A DNA stretch of 64,000 bases, from assembly GCF_018982965.1 (NCBI RefSeq), contig NZ_JACBYP010000014.1, positions 1 through 64,000 on the forward strand, written 5' to 3'. The stretch comes from Streptomyces mayonensis. GTDB taxonomy: Bacteria; Actinomycetota; Actinomycetes; Streptomycetales; Streptomycetaceae. Under the pieces are notes generated by a model. It saw only the letters and a list, made by a program, of their open reading frames with translations, was not told where the DNA came from and did not search any database. The first letter of the stretch is position 1. Every line of letters starts with the position of its first letter. Positions 17,505-27,110 of this stretch are shown here, one piece after another. Both the position numbers and the translations under genes were made by a program.

Positions 17505-17530
17505 GCCCGCTGCCCTCCGCGGCAGCGGGC
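17505..17530. terminator. 10-bp hairpin terminator between pheA and the MacB-like permease
   Basis: GCCCGCTGCC pairs perfectly with GGCAGCGGGC around CTCCGC. The right arm abuts the permease stop codon at 17531. Converging transcription from pheA and the ABC module would meet here. Confidence 0.7.
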
Positions 17531-18826
17531 TCAGCCGGTGCTCAGCGCCTCGGTCGGCGCCAGCCGGGCGGCGCGGACGGAGGGGTACATCCCCGCCAGG
17601 ACACCGATGACCATCGCTCCGCCCGTACCCATGGCGACGGCGGACAGCGGGATCACCAGCGGCCAGCCCTGGTACGTCACGTAGCCGACGGTGGCGAGAA
17701 CGCCGATCACCGTCCCCGACAGGCCGCCGAGCAGGGAGAGCACCAGGGACTCGGTCATGAACTGGCCGCGGATCTGCCCCCGGTTGGCTCCCAGCGCGCG
17801 CCGGAGGCCGATCTCACTGCGCCGTTCGAGCACGGAGATGTACATGGTGTTGGCGACTCCGATGCCGCCGACCAGCAGGGCCACCCCCGACAGTCCCAGG
17901 AAGAGAACCGAGAACGTGCTGTTCACGGCGCGTTTGGCGGCCAGGGCGTCCGAGGGCCGGCTCACCTGCACCAGCCCGGGGAGCTGCGGGTACACGGTGG
18001 CGGGGAGGACGTCGGCCACGTCTTCCATGGCGTCCTCGTCGGCTCGCACGTAGACGACCGTGGGGTGCCCGTCAAAACCGAGCTCCTGTTCCGCCGCCTG
18101 CCAGCCCACCAGTACCGAGCGGTCGAGGTCCTCGGCGAGCGGGACCGGGTCGAGTACGCCGATGACGGTGAACCAGGTCTGGTCGATGATGACCTGCGGG
18201 GCCTCCTGCCCCGGGACGATACGGGGAATCGCCAGCCGGGCGGCGGCCTCGTGGCCCAGCACGACGGTGGGCAGACGGTTGGTCGCGGGACTCAGGAAGC
18301 GGCCCGACCTCACCCGGCCGTTCACCGCGGAGAGCAGATCGTCCTGGCCGGCGAGGACGCTGAGCCCGAGCCCGTCGTTGGGGTCGGTCCGGTCGGACCG
18401 CCGGACGATCGCGTGCGTGTTGGCGACGGCACTCGTGCGGCTCACCGGGCCGATCCTGGCGGCCATCTTCGCCGCATCCGGCGGCAGCAGCACAGGGGGC
18501 TTCTGGTTCGGCTGCGGCTGTGCCCGGAGCAGGTTCGTTCCCATCGCCGCCAGCTCCCGGTCGAGCGCCCCGTGGCTCGACGCCGGGATCCCGGTGACGA
18601 GGACGAGGGTGAGGATGCCGATCGAGATGCCGAGCGCGGAAAGGGCGGCCCGCATGGGGCGAACGCGGATGCCGAGCAGCCCCAGGCGCAGGATGTCCGA
18701 CGGGGCCAGCCGCACGGGCCGGGAGGGATCGTCGCGCCGGCCGGCGGCCCGGCGGCCCGGAACCCGGTGCTCCCGGGCGCCCGCCGGGGCGGCGTCGTCC
18801 CCGTGGCGCGGCCCGTCGCCGGTCAC
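17531..18826 (-). CDS. MacB-like ABC transporter permease (FtsX/MacB family)
   Basis: A 431-residue permease with the MacB architecture. The first helix is [20 protein letters not shown] (about residue 60), then comes an extracytoplasmic MacB_PCD domain of about 200 residues, and three C-terminal helices follow. The FtsX signature is present in [19 protein letters not shown]. The last helices end in [12 protein letters not shown], a typical MacB tail. Its start overlaps the ATPase stop by 4 bases. Together with the ATPase, adaptor and lipoprotein it forms an exporter or envelope mechanotransmission complex. The cargo is unknown. Confidence 0.88.
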   Translation of the reverse strand: MTGDGPRHGDDAAPAGAREHRVPGRRAAGRRDDPSRPVRLAPSDILRLGLLGIRVRPMRAALSALGISIGILTLVLVTGIPASSHGALDRELAAMGTNLLRAQPQPNQKPPVLLPPDAAKMAARIGPVSRTSAVANTHAIVRRSDRTDPNDGLGLSVLAGQDDLLSAVNGRVRSGRFLSPATNRLPTVVLGHEAAARLAIPRIVPGQEAPQVIIDQTWFTVIGVLDPVPLAEDLDRSVLVGWQAAEQELGFDGHPTVVYVRADEDAMEDVADVLPATVYPQLPGLVQVSRPSDALAAKRAVNSTFSVLFLGLSGVALLVGGIGVANTMYISVLERRSEIGLRRALGANRGQIRGQFMTESLVLSLLGGLSGTVIGVLATVGYVTYQGWPLVIPLSAVAMGTGGAMVIGVLAGMYPSVRAARLAPTEALSTG

Positions 18827-19548
18827 GCGCCGCCCCCGGGGACGAGAGACGCGTCGAGGTGCGAGTCGGTGACGACGCGCCCGTCCGACATCTCGATCCT
18901 GCGCGGCAGGGACGCCGCGATGTCCCGGTCGTGGGTGATGACGGCGATGGTGGTGCCTTCGCTGTTCAGCTGGGTCAGCAGTTGGAGCACGGACTGTCCG
19001 TTCGCGGTGTCGAGGGCGCCGGTCGGCTCGTCGGCGAGTACCAGCGCCGGCTCGTTGACCAGTGCCCGGGCGATGGCCACCCGCTGGCGTTCGCCTCCCG
19101 AGAGCTGGTGCGGCAGGTGGCGGGTGCGACGGGCGAGACCGACCCGGTCCAGGGCGGCGGCCGCCATCGGCTGCCGACGGCGGCGGGGGACGCCCGAGTA
19201 GAGCAGTCCGGTGGCGACGTTCTCCTCGGCGGTGAGGCCGTCCGTGAGGTGGAAGTGCTGGAAGACGAAGCCCAGCCAGCGTCCGCGCAGCGCGGACAGT
19301 CTCCGGTCCGACAGCCGTGCGGCGTCCCGTCCGCCGATCAGCACCGTGCCGGCGGTCGGTCTGTCCAGGGTGCCCATGATGTTCAGCAAAGTGGACTTGC
19401 CGGAGCCCGAGCGGCCGACGATCGCCAGCAGTTCGCCCTCCCGGATGGTCAGGGACACGTCGTCGAGTGCGGTGACCCCTCCCGCGTACACCTTGCTGGC
19501 GTTCAGCACGGTGAGCACGGCCGCGCCCGTTCCCGGAGGGCCGGTCAT
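18823..19548 (-). CDS. MacB/LolD-type ABC transporter ATP-binding protein
   Basis: A 241-residue ATPase with all motifs: Walker [12 protein letters not shown], signature [15 protein letters not shown], Walker [13 protein letters not shown] and H-loop VITHD. The length and [19 protein letters not shown] region match the MacB/LolD class of peptide or lipoprotein transporters. ATG 19548 overlaps the adaptor stop by 4 bases and its own stop overlaps the permease start, so translation of the operon is coupled. Confidence 0.92.
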   Translation of the reverse strand: MTGPPGTGAAVLTVLNASKVYAGGVTALDDVSLTIREGELLAIVGRSGSGKSTLLNIMGTLDRPTAGTVLIGGRDAARLSDRRLSALRGRWLGFVFQHFHLTDGLTAEENVATGLLYSGVPRRRRQPMAAAALDRVGLARRTRHLPHQLSGGERQRVAIARALVNEPALVLADEPTGALDTANGQSVLQLLTQLNSEGTTIAVITHDRDIAASLPRRIEMSDGRVVTDSHLDASLVPGGGA

Positions 19549-20696
19549 GACGCCGTCACCACCACGTCGCCCTCCTTGACGCCGGCTCCCTCGACCTCCA
19601 CCAGGCCCTTGGCGAAGAGGCCGGTCTCGATGCCGACCAGCTTCCCGCCGGGGCGCTGCAGCGCGTAGCCGCCCTCGCTCAGGGCGAGGAGCGCGCCCAC
19701 GGGGACCACCAGGACGTTCTCCCTGGTCGTGGACGTGAAGACGACCTGTACGGAGGCCGCGTCGAGCCCCTCGACATCTTTGGAGTCCGTCGGCTGGACC
19801 TTCACCTGGAACGTGGGGGCCGTGTCGGTGCCGGCTCCCGACGCTTCGTCTCCCCCCTGCACGGTGGTGCCGATGGACTTCACCTTGCCGGGAACGCTCT
19901 TGGTGTCGGGAAGGACGACGGAGACCTCGTCGCCCTCGTGCACGGAGCCGGCACTGCCCGCGTCGACCTCCACCGTGATCGTCTTCTTCTGCGAGGTGAG
20001 GGTGAGGACCTCCTCGGCGACCGGGTCCCCCAGCTGTGCCTTGACGGCGTCGACGCGTGAGGGGCCGGACACGACCACGGCCCGCTCCGGTTCCAGCGTG
20101 CCGGTGGCCTCCTGCCCGGTGTCGTGCTGCCAGCGCTTGAGGGCGGCCAGTACACCGGTGGTCAGTTCGGTGCCGGCGTCGTCGGCGGTGCTGTCCTCGC
20201 GCGACGCCGCGGACTGCTGCGGCCGGGGGCCGATGTCGTAGCCGAGGGCTTCGAGGTTCTCGACGAGGACGGTCACGTCCCGACCGGTCGTGCCCGCCTT
20301 GTCCAGCGTGCGGAAGAAGGGAGTGTCGCCGAAGAACGCCGTGACCGGCTCGTCGTCGACCCAGTACAGGGGTTTGCCCCGCGAAACGACCGCGCCGGAG
20401 TCGGGCAGCCGGCTGATGATGCCCTTCCCGTTCCCCTTGACCGTGACCCGGCCTCCGTAGCCCAGGGACCCGGGCAGCGTCTGGGAGTCGGAGAGGTCGG
20501 CCCGCTTCACCCGGGTGGTCTGGGCGGAGGGAGCCGCTGCGGGGCCGGGCTGCTGCTCCTTGCCGTGGTCCGACAGCGCTCTTGCCCCGTAGACGCCGCC
20601 CGCGGCCACCACGAGGACCGCCACCAGCACGGTCGCCCGGCGCACGGTGCGGGTGGCACGGCGCGGCCGCTTCCGCGGCGAGCCGCTACTTGTCAC
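19545..20696 (-). CDS. Membrane-fusion adaptor with embedded peptidoglycan-binding-like domain
   Basis: A 383-residue protein with a basic cytosolic N-terminus, one transmembrane helix ([17 protein letters not shown], about residues 21-38) and an extracytoplasmic part. LEALGYDI through [24 protein letters not shown] resembles a peptidoglycan_binding_1 fold split by a Ser/Asp/Thr insertion. [20 protein letters not shown] to [17 protein letters not shown] resembles HlyD/RND adaptor beta domains. GTG 20696 overlaps the lipoprotein stop. In a single-membrane organism it may connect the exporter with the cell wall. Confidence 0.82.
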   Translation of the reverse strand: MTSSGSPRKRPRRATRTVRRATVLVAVLVVAAGGVYGARALSDHGKEQQPGPAAAPSAQTTRVKRADLSDSQTLPGSLGYGGRVTVKGNGKGIISRLPDSGAVVSRGKPLYWVDDEPVTAFFGDTPFFRTLDKAGTTGRDVTVLVENLEALGYDIGPRPQQSAASREDSTADDAGTELTTGVLAALKRWQHDTGQEATGTLEPERAVVVSGPSRVDAVKAQLGDPVAEEVLTLTSQKKTITVEVDAGSAGSVHEGDEVSVVLPDTKSVPGKVKSIGTTVQGGDEASGAGTDTAPTFQVKVQPTDSKDVEGLDAASVQVVFTSTTRENVLVVPVGALLALSEGGYALQRPGGKLVGIETGLFAKGLVEVEGAGVKEGDVVVTAS

Positions 20697-21417
20697 CGAA
20701 CGCCTCCAGCGAGCACGACCGGTCGGCCTCGAGAACCTGGGAGTCCGGGAGGGTGCCCGTGGTGTCCTCGTCGTAGGTCCAGCCCAGGCCGTCCGCGCTG
20801 ACACTCGTGTCCTTGATCAGGTGGATCTTCATGCCCTTCTTCTGGAGGCACTTGACGTACACGCGGAAGTCGTCCGCGTAGTCCGGATTGCTCTCGGGCC
20901 GGGTCTCCGGAGGCTGGAGCGGCAGCTTGACCTCGCAGGCCTCGTAGGCGGGGCGGTACTTGGCGGCATCCGCCCGGCCCTGCTGGGGCGCTGCCTGCTT
21001 GGCCCCCGCAAGGGCCGCCCGCTTGGTGTTCATGGGGACGCCGTGCGCCTGCAGGCACGCGTTGTAGGCGTCCGTGAGCCGCTGCTTCTCCTCCTCGGAC
21101 GTGTCCAGCCTCAGCTGGGGGCGCTTGGGGTCGACGGCCGAGTCGCCGCCGTCCTTCGACGCCGATTCCTTGTCCTTCTCCTTGTCCTTGTCCTTCGGTG
21201 AGCCCGACTCCAGGGTGTCCACACCCTTGCCGGAGTCGGCCTCGGTGTCCCCGCCGCTGCCGCAGGCGGCGGTGAGCGAGAGCCCGGCCACGGCCAGGCC
21301 GACGGCGAGGAGGCGCAGTCGCGGGCGGCGCGTGCCCGGGGTACGCGGAGTACGGGAGTGTTCCGGCGCGTCGAGGGGACGGGTGAGCAACGTCGAACGC
21401 TCTGCATGCCTGTTCAT
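20686..21417 (-). CDS. Cys-motif lipoprotein of the ABC/two-component module
   Basis: A 243-residue predicted lipoprotein (LTAAC, Cys about residue 52). A highly charged KDKDKEKDKE linker precedes a domain with three related Cys motifs (YNACLQAHGVPM, YEACEVKLPL, VKCLQKKGMKI) and a final DRSCSL. The four Cys could form two disulfides. I know this type of lipoprotein next to actinobacterial MacB operons, but its function is not established. It is the first gene of the operon, and its start lies just downstream of an 11-bp phased direct repeat. No clear ribosome binding site precedes ATG 21417, so the true start may lie further in. Confidence 0.78.
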   Translation of the reverse strand: MNRHAERSTLLTRPLDAPEHSRTPRTPGTRRPRLRLLAVGLAVAGLSLTAACGSGGDTEADSGKGVDTLESGSPKDKDKEKDKESASKDGGDSAVDPKRPQLRLDTSEEEKQRLTDAYNACLQAHGVPMNTKRAALAGAKQAAPQQGRADAAKYRPAYEACEVKLPLQPPETRPESNPDYADDFRVYVKCLQKKGMKIHLIKDTSVSADGLGWTYDEDTTGTLPDSQVLEADRSCSLEAFGDK

Positions 21418-21439
21418 ACCGATCAGCGTCCGGCAGCAC

Positions 21440-21457
21440 TGTCAGGCAATTGTCAGG
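21440..21457. promoter_or_regulatory. Direct-repeat operator candidate TGTCAGG-N4-TGTCAGG
   Basis: Two identical heptamers at 21440-21446 and 21451-21457 have an 11-bp period, the usual layout for OmpR-family response regulators. They lie between the divergent lipoprotein and response-regulator genes, 23 bases upstream of the lipoprotein start. The response regulator encoded next door is the natural candidate ligand. Confidence 0.6.
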
Positions 21458-21517
21458 ATCCCTTGGCGGTACGGTCTGCATCCCCCGGCACGGACGGGAC
21501 ACCACCGTTCCCGTTCC

Positions 21518-21523
21518 TAGACT
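21518..21523 (+). promoter_or_regulatory. -10 element TAGACT for the response regulator, leaderless
   Basis: TAGACT ends six bases before ATG 21530, and no ribosome binding site lies between them. Transcription would begin at or next to the start codon, as in many Streptomyces leaderless genes. Confidence 0.45.
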
Positions 21524-21529
21524 GCCGCC

Positions 21530-22282
21530 ATGCGTGCACATGTGATGGTGGCCGAGGACGATGCCGACCAGGCGGAACTGGTGCGCCGCTATGTGGAGCA
21601 CGAGGGCCACGAGGTGACCCTCGTCCATGACGGCCGCACCGCCCTCGACCTGCTGCGCGGCCGGTGCCCTGACCTGCTCGTCCTCGATGTGATGATGCCG
21701 CGGGTCGACGGGCTGGACGTGTGCCGCGTCGTCCGGGCGGACCCCCGGCTCGCGCACCTCCCGGTGCTCATGCTGACGGCCAGATCGTCCGAGGACGATC
21801 TCCTGCTCGGCCTTGACCTGGGCGCGGACGACTACATGACGAAACCTTTCAGTCCTCGCGAACTCATGGCACGCATCCGGTCACTGCTGCGCCGCAGCGA
21901 GCGGGTCCCGGACGCCGAGGCCGCCCGGGAGGCACGCGGTCCTGTCCTGCGGGCGGGCCCGGTGAGCGTCGACCGTGCCCGTCACGAGGCGTGGGCGTAC
22001 GGCCGTGCGATCCACTGCACGCCGGGGGAGTTCCGCCTCCTCGACATGCTCGCCGAGCACGCCGGCCAGGTGCTGTCCCGGGCGCAGATACTCGAGCGTC
22101 TGCACGGCTCCGACCCCTTCATCACCCCCCGGACCGTCGATGTCCACGTCATGAACCTGCGCCGCAAGATCAAGGACGTGCGCTCCGGCCCCGGGGACGG
22201 CACGCCCCTGGTGACCGTGTACGGAGTGGGCTACAAGCTCGCGGACACCCCGCACGACCCGCAGGCGCACCCGCATGGCTAG
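21530..22282 (+). CDS. OmpR/PhoB-family response regulator
   Basis: A 250-residue regulator. The receiver domain has the acidic pocket AEDDADQ, the phospho-acceptor in LLVLDVMMPRVDG, the Thr/Ala switch LMLTARSSEDD and the Lys in YMTKPFSPRE. The winged-helix DNA-binding domain follows from about residue 145 (CTPGEFRLLDMLAEHAGQVLSRAQILERL, TVDVHVMNLRRKI). Its stop overlaps the kinase start by 8 bases. It is divergent from the lipoprotein-adaptor-ABC operon and probably regulates it. Confidence 0.93.
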   Translation: MRAHVMVAEDDADQAELVRRYVEHEGHEVTLVHDGRTALDLLRGRCPDLLVLDVMMPRVDGLDVCRVVRADPRLAHLPVLMLTARSSEDDLLLGLDLGADDYMTKPFSPRELMARIRSLLRRSERVPDAEAAREARGPVLRAGPVSVDRARHEAWAYGRAIHCTPGEFRLLDMLAEHAGQVLSRAQILERLHGSDPFITPRTVDVHVMNLRRKIKDVRSGPGDGTPLVTVYGVGYKLADTPHDPQAHPHG

Positions 22283-24173
22283 GCCCCGGTTCCGGTTTCA
22301 GTCCCGGTTTCAGTCCCGGTTTCGGTCCCGGTCCCCCAAGGGCAGGGTGCGGATATCGGCCGTGCCGCTGCGCCGCAGTCTGCTGCTGCGCCTGCTGGCG
22401 GTGTCGGCACTCGTGTCGGTCTGCTCGATCACGGCCACCGCATGGGTGGTCGTGCAGACCACCGCCGTCGTGCTCAGCCGCGAACGGGGGCAGGCACTGG
22501 CCGACGACGCGCGGATCTACGACACCCTCCTCGGGTACGCCGCGACGCACCCGGGGTGGGACGGCGTCCGGCCCACCGTCGACCGCCTGGCGCGGTCGGC
22601 CGGTCACCGCATCGTTCTGCTCGGCGAGGACGGCCGCCTCCTGGCGGACTCGGAGTCCGACCGGAACCGCCCCTTCCAGCGTCCGCAGCAGACGACCGCG
22701 GTCATCGACCCGCTGGCCGTCGCCCCCGAGCTGGACAAGAACGCCGCGGACGGCAGCCGCACCGGGACGGAGCGGATCGACCCCCGGGCCGTGGGGCCGT
22801 TCAAGCTGTCCGGACGGGACAGCGAGAGGCTGACGCGCACCGCGAAGCGGACGGTCCTGTGCCTGCGCGAGTTCGGTGACATCCGGTCCCACGTCCAGAT
22901 GTCGCCCGCCGGACGCCCGAAGGTCGTGGTGACGGACCCCGGCGGCATGTCCGCCCTGGGTGAGCAGCACTGCAGCGGCACCGGGCTCACGGATCCGACG
23001 CCGTCGGAAACGGAAGCCCTGGAGGCGCTCACGAGCCTCGTCAACGCGTGTCTGGCCGGGCGGGAGGCGGAAGGAGTGCGCCTCGCCGTCGACGGCAGCT
23101 GGGAACCGCTCACCCGGCACGCGCCCCCGGAGTCGACCGTCCTGTCGTGTCTGACCACCAGCCGCAGCCAGCAACTGGCCCCGTACGTGGCGCCCGCCGC
23201 GCTGCTCTACGTCAGCAGCCCCGGGCGTACGGCGACGACGTTCTTCGACCTCTCCTCCGAGAACCGGCTGCACATCGCCGGCTGGGCAGCGGCCGTGCTG
23301 GTGGTGACCGTGACCGTGACCACGCTGACGGGCATCCGCCTGGTGAAGCCGCTCAGGACGCTCACCGGTGCGGCCATGCGCATGGAGGCCGGAGAGCCGT
23401 CCCCCAGCGTGGTGGTCCGGGGAGGCGACGAGATCGCGAAACTGTCGGCCGCCTTCAACTCGATGTCACAACGCCGTGAACAGCTGGAATCGGCCCGCCG
23501 GGACATGACCAACGACATCGCTCACGAGCTGCGTACCCCGGTGAGCAACATCCGGGGCTGGCTGGAGGCGGTGGAGGACGGCCTCGCGCGGCCCGACGCC
23601 GATCTGGTCTCCTCCCTGCTGGGACAGGCGCTCCAACTGCAGCACATCGTCGACGACCTCCGGGACCTCTCCGCGGCCGAGGCCGGCGAACTCCGTCCGG
23701 TCCCGGAGCCGGTCCAGGTCGTGGAACTGCTGTCGGCCACCGCCGTGGCCAACCGCGCCACGGCCACGGCGGCAGGAGTGACCCTCACCGTCGTGGACGA
23801 CGGCCCCGTCGTGGTCATGGCCGATCCCGTACGCATACGACAGATGATCGGCAACCTGGTGTCGAACGCGATCCGCTACACACCCGCGGGCGGGTCGGTC
23901 ACCCTGAGCGCCCGAGTCGAGCCCGACACCGTCGTGATCGACGTGGCGGACACCGGAACCGGAATCGCAGCCGACGAACTGCCGCACATCTTCGACCGGT
24001 TCTGGCGGGCGGAGAAATCACGCAGCAGACAGAGCGGCGGCAGCGGCCTCGGGCTCGCCATCGTGCGCCGCCTGGCCGAGGCGCACCAGGGAACGGTCAC
24101 CGTGGTCAGCACGCCGAACGTGGGGTCGACCTTCACGCTTCGCCTGCCCCGGCAGGCCGGTCGTACGGCCTGA
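22275..24173 (+). CDS. Sensor histidine kinase with large extracytoplasmic domain
   Basis: A 632-residue kinase. The first transmembrane helix is about residues 38-60, an extracytoplasmic sensor of about 270 residues follows, and the second helix is about 332-357. HAMP is next (TLTGAAMRMEAGE), then the H box NDIAHELRTPVSNIRGW (His about 418), N box MIGNLVSNAIRYTP, G1 VADTGTGI, F box FDRFWRAEKS and G2 GSGLGLAIVRRL. The sensor carries Cys residues in VLCLREFGD, EQHCSG, VNACLAGRE and LSCLTTS. The N-terminus has an RFQSRFQSRFRSRS repeat from 12-bp DNA repeats. It pairs with the upstream response regulator. Confidence 0.92.
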   Translation: MARPRFRFQSRFQSRFRSRSPKGRVRISAVPLRRSLLLRLLAVSALVSVCSITATAWVVVQTTAVVLSRERGQALADDARIYDTLLGYAATHPGWDGVRPTVDRLARSAGHRIVLLGEDGRLLADSESDRNRPFQRPQQTTAVIDPLAVAPELDKNAADGSRTGTERIDPRAVGPFKLSGRDSERLTRTAKRTVLCLREFGDIRSHVQMSPAGRPKVVVTDPGGMSALGEQHCSGTGLTDPTPSETEALEALTSLVNACLAGREAEGVRLAVDGSWEPLTRHAPPESTVLSCLTTSRSQQLAPYVAPAALLYVSSPGRTATTFFDLSSENRLHIAGWAAAVLVVTVTVTTLTGIRLVKPLRTLTGAAMRMEAGEPSPSVVVRGGDEIAKLSAAFNSMSQRREQLESARRDMTNDIAHELRTPVSNIRGWLEAVEDGLARPDADLVSSLLGQALQLQHIVDDLRDLSAAEAGELRPVPEPVQVVELLSATAVANRATATAAGVTLTVVDDGPVVVMADPVRIRQMIGNLVSNAIRYTPAGGSVTLSARVEPDTVVIDVADTGTGIAADELPHIFDRFWRAEKSRSRQSGGSGLGLAIVRRLAEAHQGTVTVVSTPNVGSTFTLRLPRQAGRTA

Positions 24174-24704
24174 TTTTCGTTGTCCACAGGAGTTATCCAC
24201 AGGTCTGCTTCTCGACCTGGGGACAAGTCGACAACGAAGCGGTATTCAGTCGACAAATCCGCCTACAATCCCCTACATCCTCCACAGAGCCCCTGGTCAC
24301 CCTTCGTCCACCTGTTTCTCGCCCGCCATACTCCGGAGTGACGCCGGGTGCCCCGTTTCCACTCGAAAGTGGGGTCGTGGAGGGTTTGGGCGAGCGGTTC
24401 TCAGGAATTAGGAATGATCACTTCCGGCAGTCCACAGATCTTTCACACAGCCTGTGGATAACTTTCCGAGGTTGTGGACCACTGTGGAAAACAGCCCCCA
24501 AGTCCCGCACCCCACAAGGGAATCCCGTCAACCCGCCGTCCGCATTCTGCCTCGTTCCGGGGGGTCGGCCCGCTTTCCTTGACCTGTGAAGCGATGGTCA
24601 ACAGCCACCGCACGCACGGGGCAATACCCACATAACGGAACAGGGACCTCCGTGCAGCAATAGTGGGTCGAGACCCGCCACCGCTCACCGGTAGCCTTGA
24701 CCAT
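24174..24704. other. 531-base region upstream of serS with DnaA-box cluster
   Basis: No gene is seen. The region is AT-richer than its surroundings and contains DnaA-box-like 9-mers: TTGTCCACA (24180-24188), TTATCCACA (24193-24201), TGTGGATAA (24453-24461), TGTGGACCA (24473-24481, one mismatch) and TGTGGAAAA (24483-24491, weak). A TACAAT hexamer at 24264-24269 could be a -10 element. I found no T-box leader features for serS. Confidence 0.6.
24180..24201 (+). other. Tandem DnaA boxes
   Basis: TTGTCCACA and TTATCCACA occur in the same orientation with a 4-base spacer. Both are strong DnaA-box matches, and close tandem spacing favours cooperative DnaA binding. A third box, TGTGGATAA, lies in inverse orientation at 24453-24461. 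Confidence 0.6.
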
Positions 24705-25982
24705 GTGATTGACCTTCGCCTGCTCCGTGAGGACCCCGACCGTGTGCGCGCCTCGCAGCGTGCCCGTGGAGAGGACGTCGCGCTCGTCGACTCCCTCCTG
24801 TCCGCCGACGAACGGCGCAGGTCGTCCGGCGTCCGCTTCGACGAGCTGCGCGCCGAGCAGAAGGGCCTCGGCAAGCTGATCGGCAAGGCGACCGGTGACG
24901 AGAAGGCCGCGCTGCTCGGCCGGGCCGAGCAGCTGAAGACCGACGTCAAGGCCGCCGACGCCGAGCGCGACGCCGCCGACGCCGAGACCCAGGAGCTGCT
25001 CCAGCGGCTCGGCAACCTCGTCCACCCCGACGTGCCCGTCGGCGGCGAGGAGGACTTCGTCACGCTGGAGACGCACGGCACGCACCGCGACTTCGCGGCC
25101 GAGGGCTTCGCACCCCGCGACCACCTGGAGCTGGGCCAGCTGCTCGGCGCCATCGACGTGGAGCGCGGCGCCAAGGTCTCCGGCTCGCGCTTCTACTTCC
25201 TGACCGGCGTCGGCGCGCTGCTGGAACTCGCCCTGGTCAACGCGGCGATCGCCCAGGCCACGGCGGCCGGCTTCACGCCGATGCTGACCCCGGCGCTGGT
25301 GCGCCCGCAGTCGATGGCCGGCACCGGCTTCCTCGGCCAGGCCGCCCAGGACGTGTACCACCTCGACAAGGACGACCTCTACCTGGTCGGCACGTCCGAG
25401 GTGCCGCTCGCCGCCTACCACATGGACGAGATCCTGGAAGCGGAGCGGCTGCCGCTGCGCTACGCCGGTTTCTCGCCCTGCTTCCGCCGCGAGGCGGGCT
25501 CGCACGGCAAGGACACCCGGGGCATCTTCCGTGTACACCAGTTCGACAAGGTCGAGATGTTCTCCTACGTCCTGCCCGAGGACGCCCAGGCCGAGCACCG
25601 GCGCCTGCTGGAGTGGGAGAAGCAGTGGCTGACCTCGCTGGAACTGCCGTTCCGGGTGATCGACGTGGCCTCCGCCGACCTGGGCTCCTCGGCCGCGCGC
25701 AAGTTCGACTGCGAGGCGTGGATCCCGACCCAGGGCAAGTACCGCGAGCTGACCTCCACCTCGGACTGCACCGAGTTCCAGTCCAGGCGGCTGTCGATCC
25801 GGGTCCGTGAGGACAGGAAGGTGCGTCCGCTGGCCACGCTCAACGGCACGCTGTGCGCCGTTCCGCGCACCATCGTGGCGATCCTGGAGAACCACCAGCA
25901 GGCCGACGGCTCGGTCCGCGTTCCCGAGGTGCTGCGCCCGTACCTGGGCGGCCGGGAGGTCCTGGAGCCGGTGGCCAAGTGA
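24705..25982 (+). CDS. serS: Seryl-tRNA synthetase
   Basis: This 425-residue class II synthetase charges tRNA-Ser. The N-terminal coiled-coil arm is about residues 1-110 ([18 protein letters not shown] start). Motif 2 is [27 protein letters not shown]-like and complete, and motif 3 includes [13 protein letters not shown]. The length is normal. GTG 24705 gives the canonical MIDLRLLRE-type N-terminus, and the frame upstream has no similarity. The next gene overlaps its stop by 4 bases. Confidence 0.96.
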   Translation: MIDLRLLREDPDRVRASQRARGEDVALVDSLLSADERRRSSGVRFDELRAEQKGLGKLIGKATGDEKAALLGRAEQLKTDVKAADAERDAADAETQELLQRLGNLVHPDVPVGGEEDFVTLETHGTHRDFAAEGFAPRDHLELGQLLGAIDVERGAKVSGSRFYFLTGVGALLELALVNAAIAQATAAGFTPMLTPALVRPQSMAGTGFLGQAAQDVYHLDKDDLYLVGTSEVPLAAYHMDEILEAERLPLRYAGFSPCFRREAGSHGKDTRGIFRVHQFDKVEMFSYVLPEDAQAEHRRLLEWEKQWLTSLELPFRVIDVASADLGSSAARKFDCEAWIPTQGKYRELTSTSDCTEFQSRRLSIRVREDRKVRPLATLNGTLCAVPRTIVAILENHQQADGSVRVPEVLRPYLGGREVLEPVAK

Positions 25983-26818
25983 CCGACACCGGCCCCCACC
26001 CCGCCCCCGCCGGTTCCTTCCCGTACCGGCTGATCGCGACGGACCTCGACGGCACGCTGCTGCGCGGCGACGACACGGTCTCGCAGCGCACCCGGGACGC
26101 GCTCGCCGCCGCCACCGCGGCGGGTGCGGCGCACATCGTGGTCACCGGCCGCGCCGTTCCGTGGACCCGGCACATCCTCGACGACCTCGGGTACGACGGG
26201 CTGGCCGTCTGCGGTCAGGGCGCGCAGGTCTACCACGCCGGGGAGCACCGGCTGCTGACCTCGGTCACGCTGGACCGGCAGCTGGCCGGGGTGGCACTGG
26301 CCAAGATCGAGGCGGAGACCGGTCCGCTGTACCTGGCCGCCAGCCGGGACGGTCTGGACGGCGACGTGCTGGTCGGCCCGGGCTACCAGGTCGGGGGCGA
26401 CCTTCCCGCGGTTCCGTTCACCGACGCCTCGGACCTGTGGTCGGCTCCGCTCAACAAGATCTACATCCAGCATCCGACCCTGTCGGACGACGACCTGGCC
26501 GACGCGGCCCGGCGCACCGCGGGCGGCTTCGTCACGGTGACCATGGCCGGCGCGGGCGTGGTCGAGCTGCTCCCCCTCGGTCTGTCCAAGGCGACCGGCC
26601 TCTCACTGGCGGCACGCCGGCTCGGTCTGAAGGCCGCGGACACGATCGCCTTCGGCGACATGCCCAACGACGTTCCGATGTTCGGCTGGGCCGCGAGGGG
26701 TGTGGCGATGGCCAACGCCCACCAGGAGCTGAAGGCGGTGGCCGGCGAGGTGACGTCCTCGAACGACGAGGACGGCATCGCGGTAGTGCTGGAGCGTCTG
26801 TCGGCTCGTCCGGCCTGA
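25979..26818 (+). CDS. HAD-superfamily Cof-type phosphatase
   Basis: A 279-residue class IIB HAD hydrolase. Motif I is ATDLDGTLL (nucleophile and acid/base Asp), motif II is IVVTGRA, the Lys of motif III is in LSKATGL, and motif IV is [10 protein letters not shown]. Likely substrates are sugar or nucleotide phosphates, as for Cof/YidA proteins. GTG 25979 overlaps the serS stop (GTGA), so it is translated with serS. A paralogue of the same class lies at 35376-36245. Confidence 0.9.
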   Translation: MTDTGPHPAPAGSFPYRLIATDLDGTLLRGDDTVSQRTRDALAAATAAGAAHIVVTGRAVPWTRHILDDLGYDGLAVCGQGAQVYHAGEHRLLTSVTLDRQLAGVALAKIEAETGPLYLAASRDGLDGDVLVGPGYQVGGDLPAVPFTDASDLWSAPLNKIYIQHPTLSDDDLADAARRTAGGFVTVTMAGAGVVELLPLGLSKATGLSLAARRLGLKAADTIAFGDMPNDVPMFGWAARGVAMANAHQELKAVAGEVTSSNDEDGIAVVLERLSARPA

Positions 26819-27110
26819 CGCCGACGGGCGCACCGCGGGGGCGCTCGCCCACCACGGAGGCGCGGCTCGCGCACCGCAGCGGTGCCGCTCGCGCACCCGC
26901 CGGGGGCCGCTCCGCGTCGGGTCGCCGGTGTCGGCCCGGTCAGAAGCACGGTCCGGACGGCGCCGACGTCCCCGTCGGTCGGCCCACGCGAGGCATCCCG
27001 CGTGCTCGAAGCGGCCGCCCGTTGCACCGGCGCCGTCCAGCCTCGTGCATCCACCACAGTGCCGCCGCCGCAAGCCGGGCGCCACCGATTAAAAGCGGAC
27101 GTACGCCGCG

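Noticed and set aside
17531-24173. Horizontally acquired island by composition
   Set aside because: GC content and codon pattern look like the neighbours, and no integrase, tRNA or flanking repeat is present. Only the remembered gene order hints at insertion.
24530-24704. T-box leader before serS
   Set aside because: No T-box consensus or antiterminator pair could be found. Actinobacterial T-boxes mainly precede ileS.
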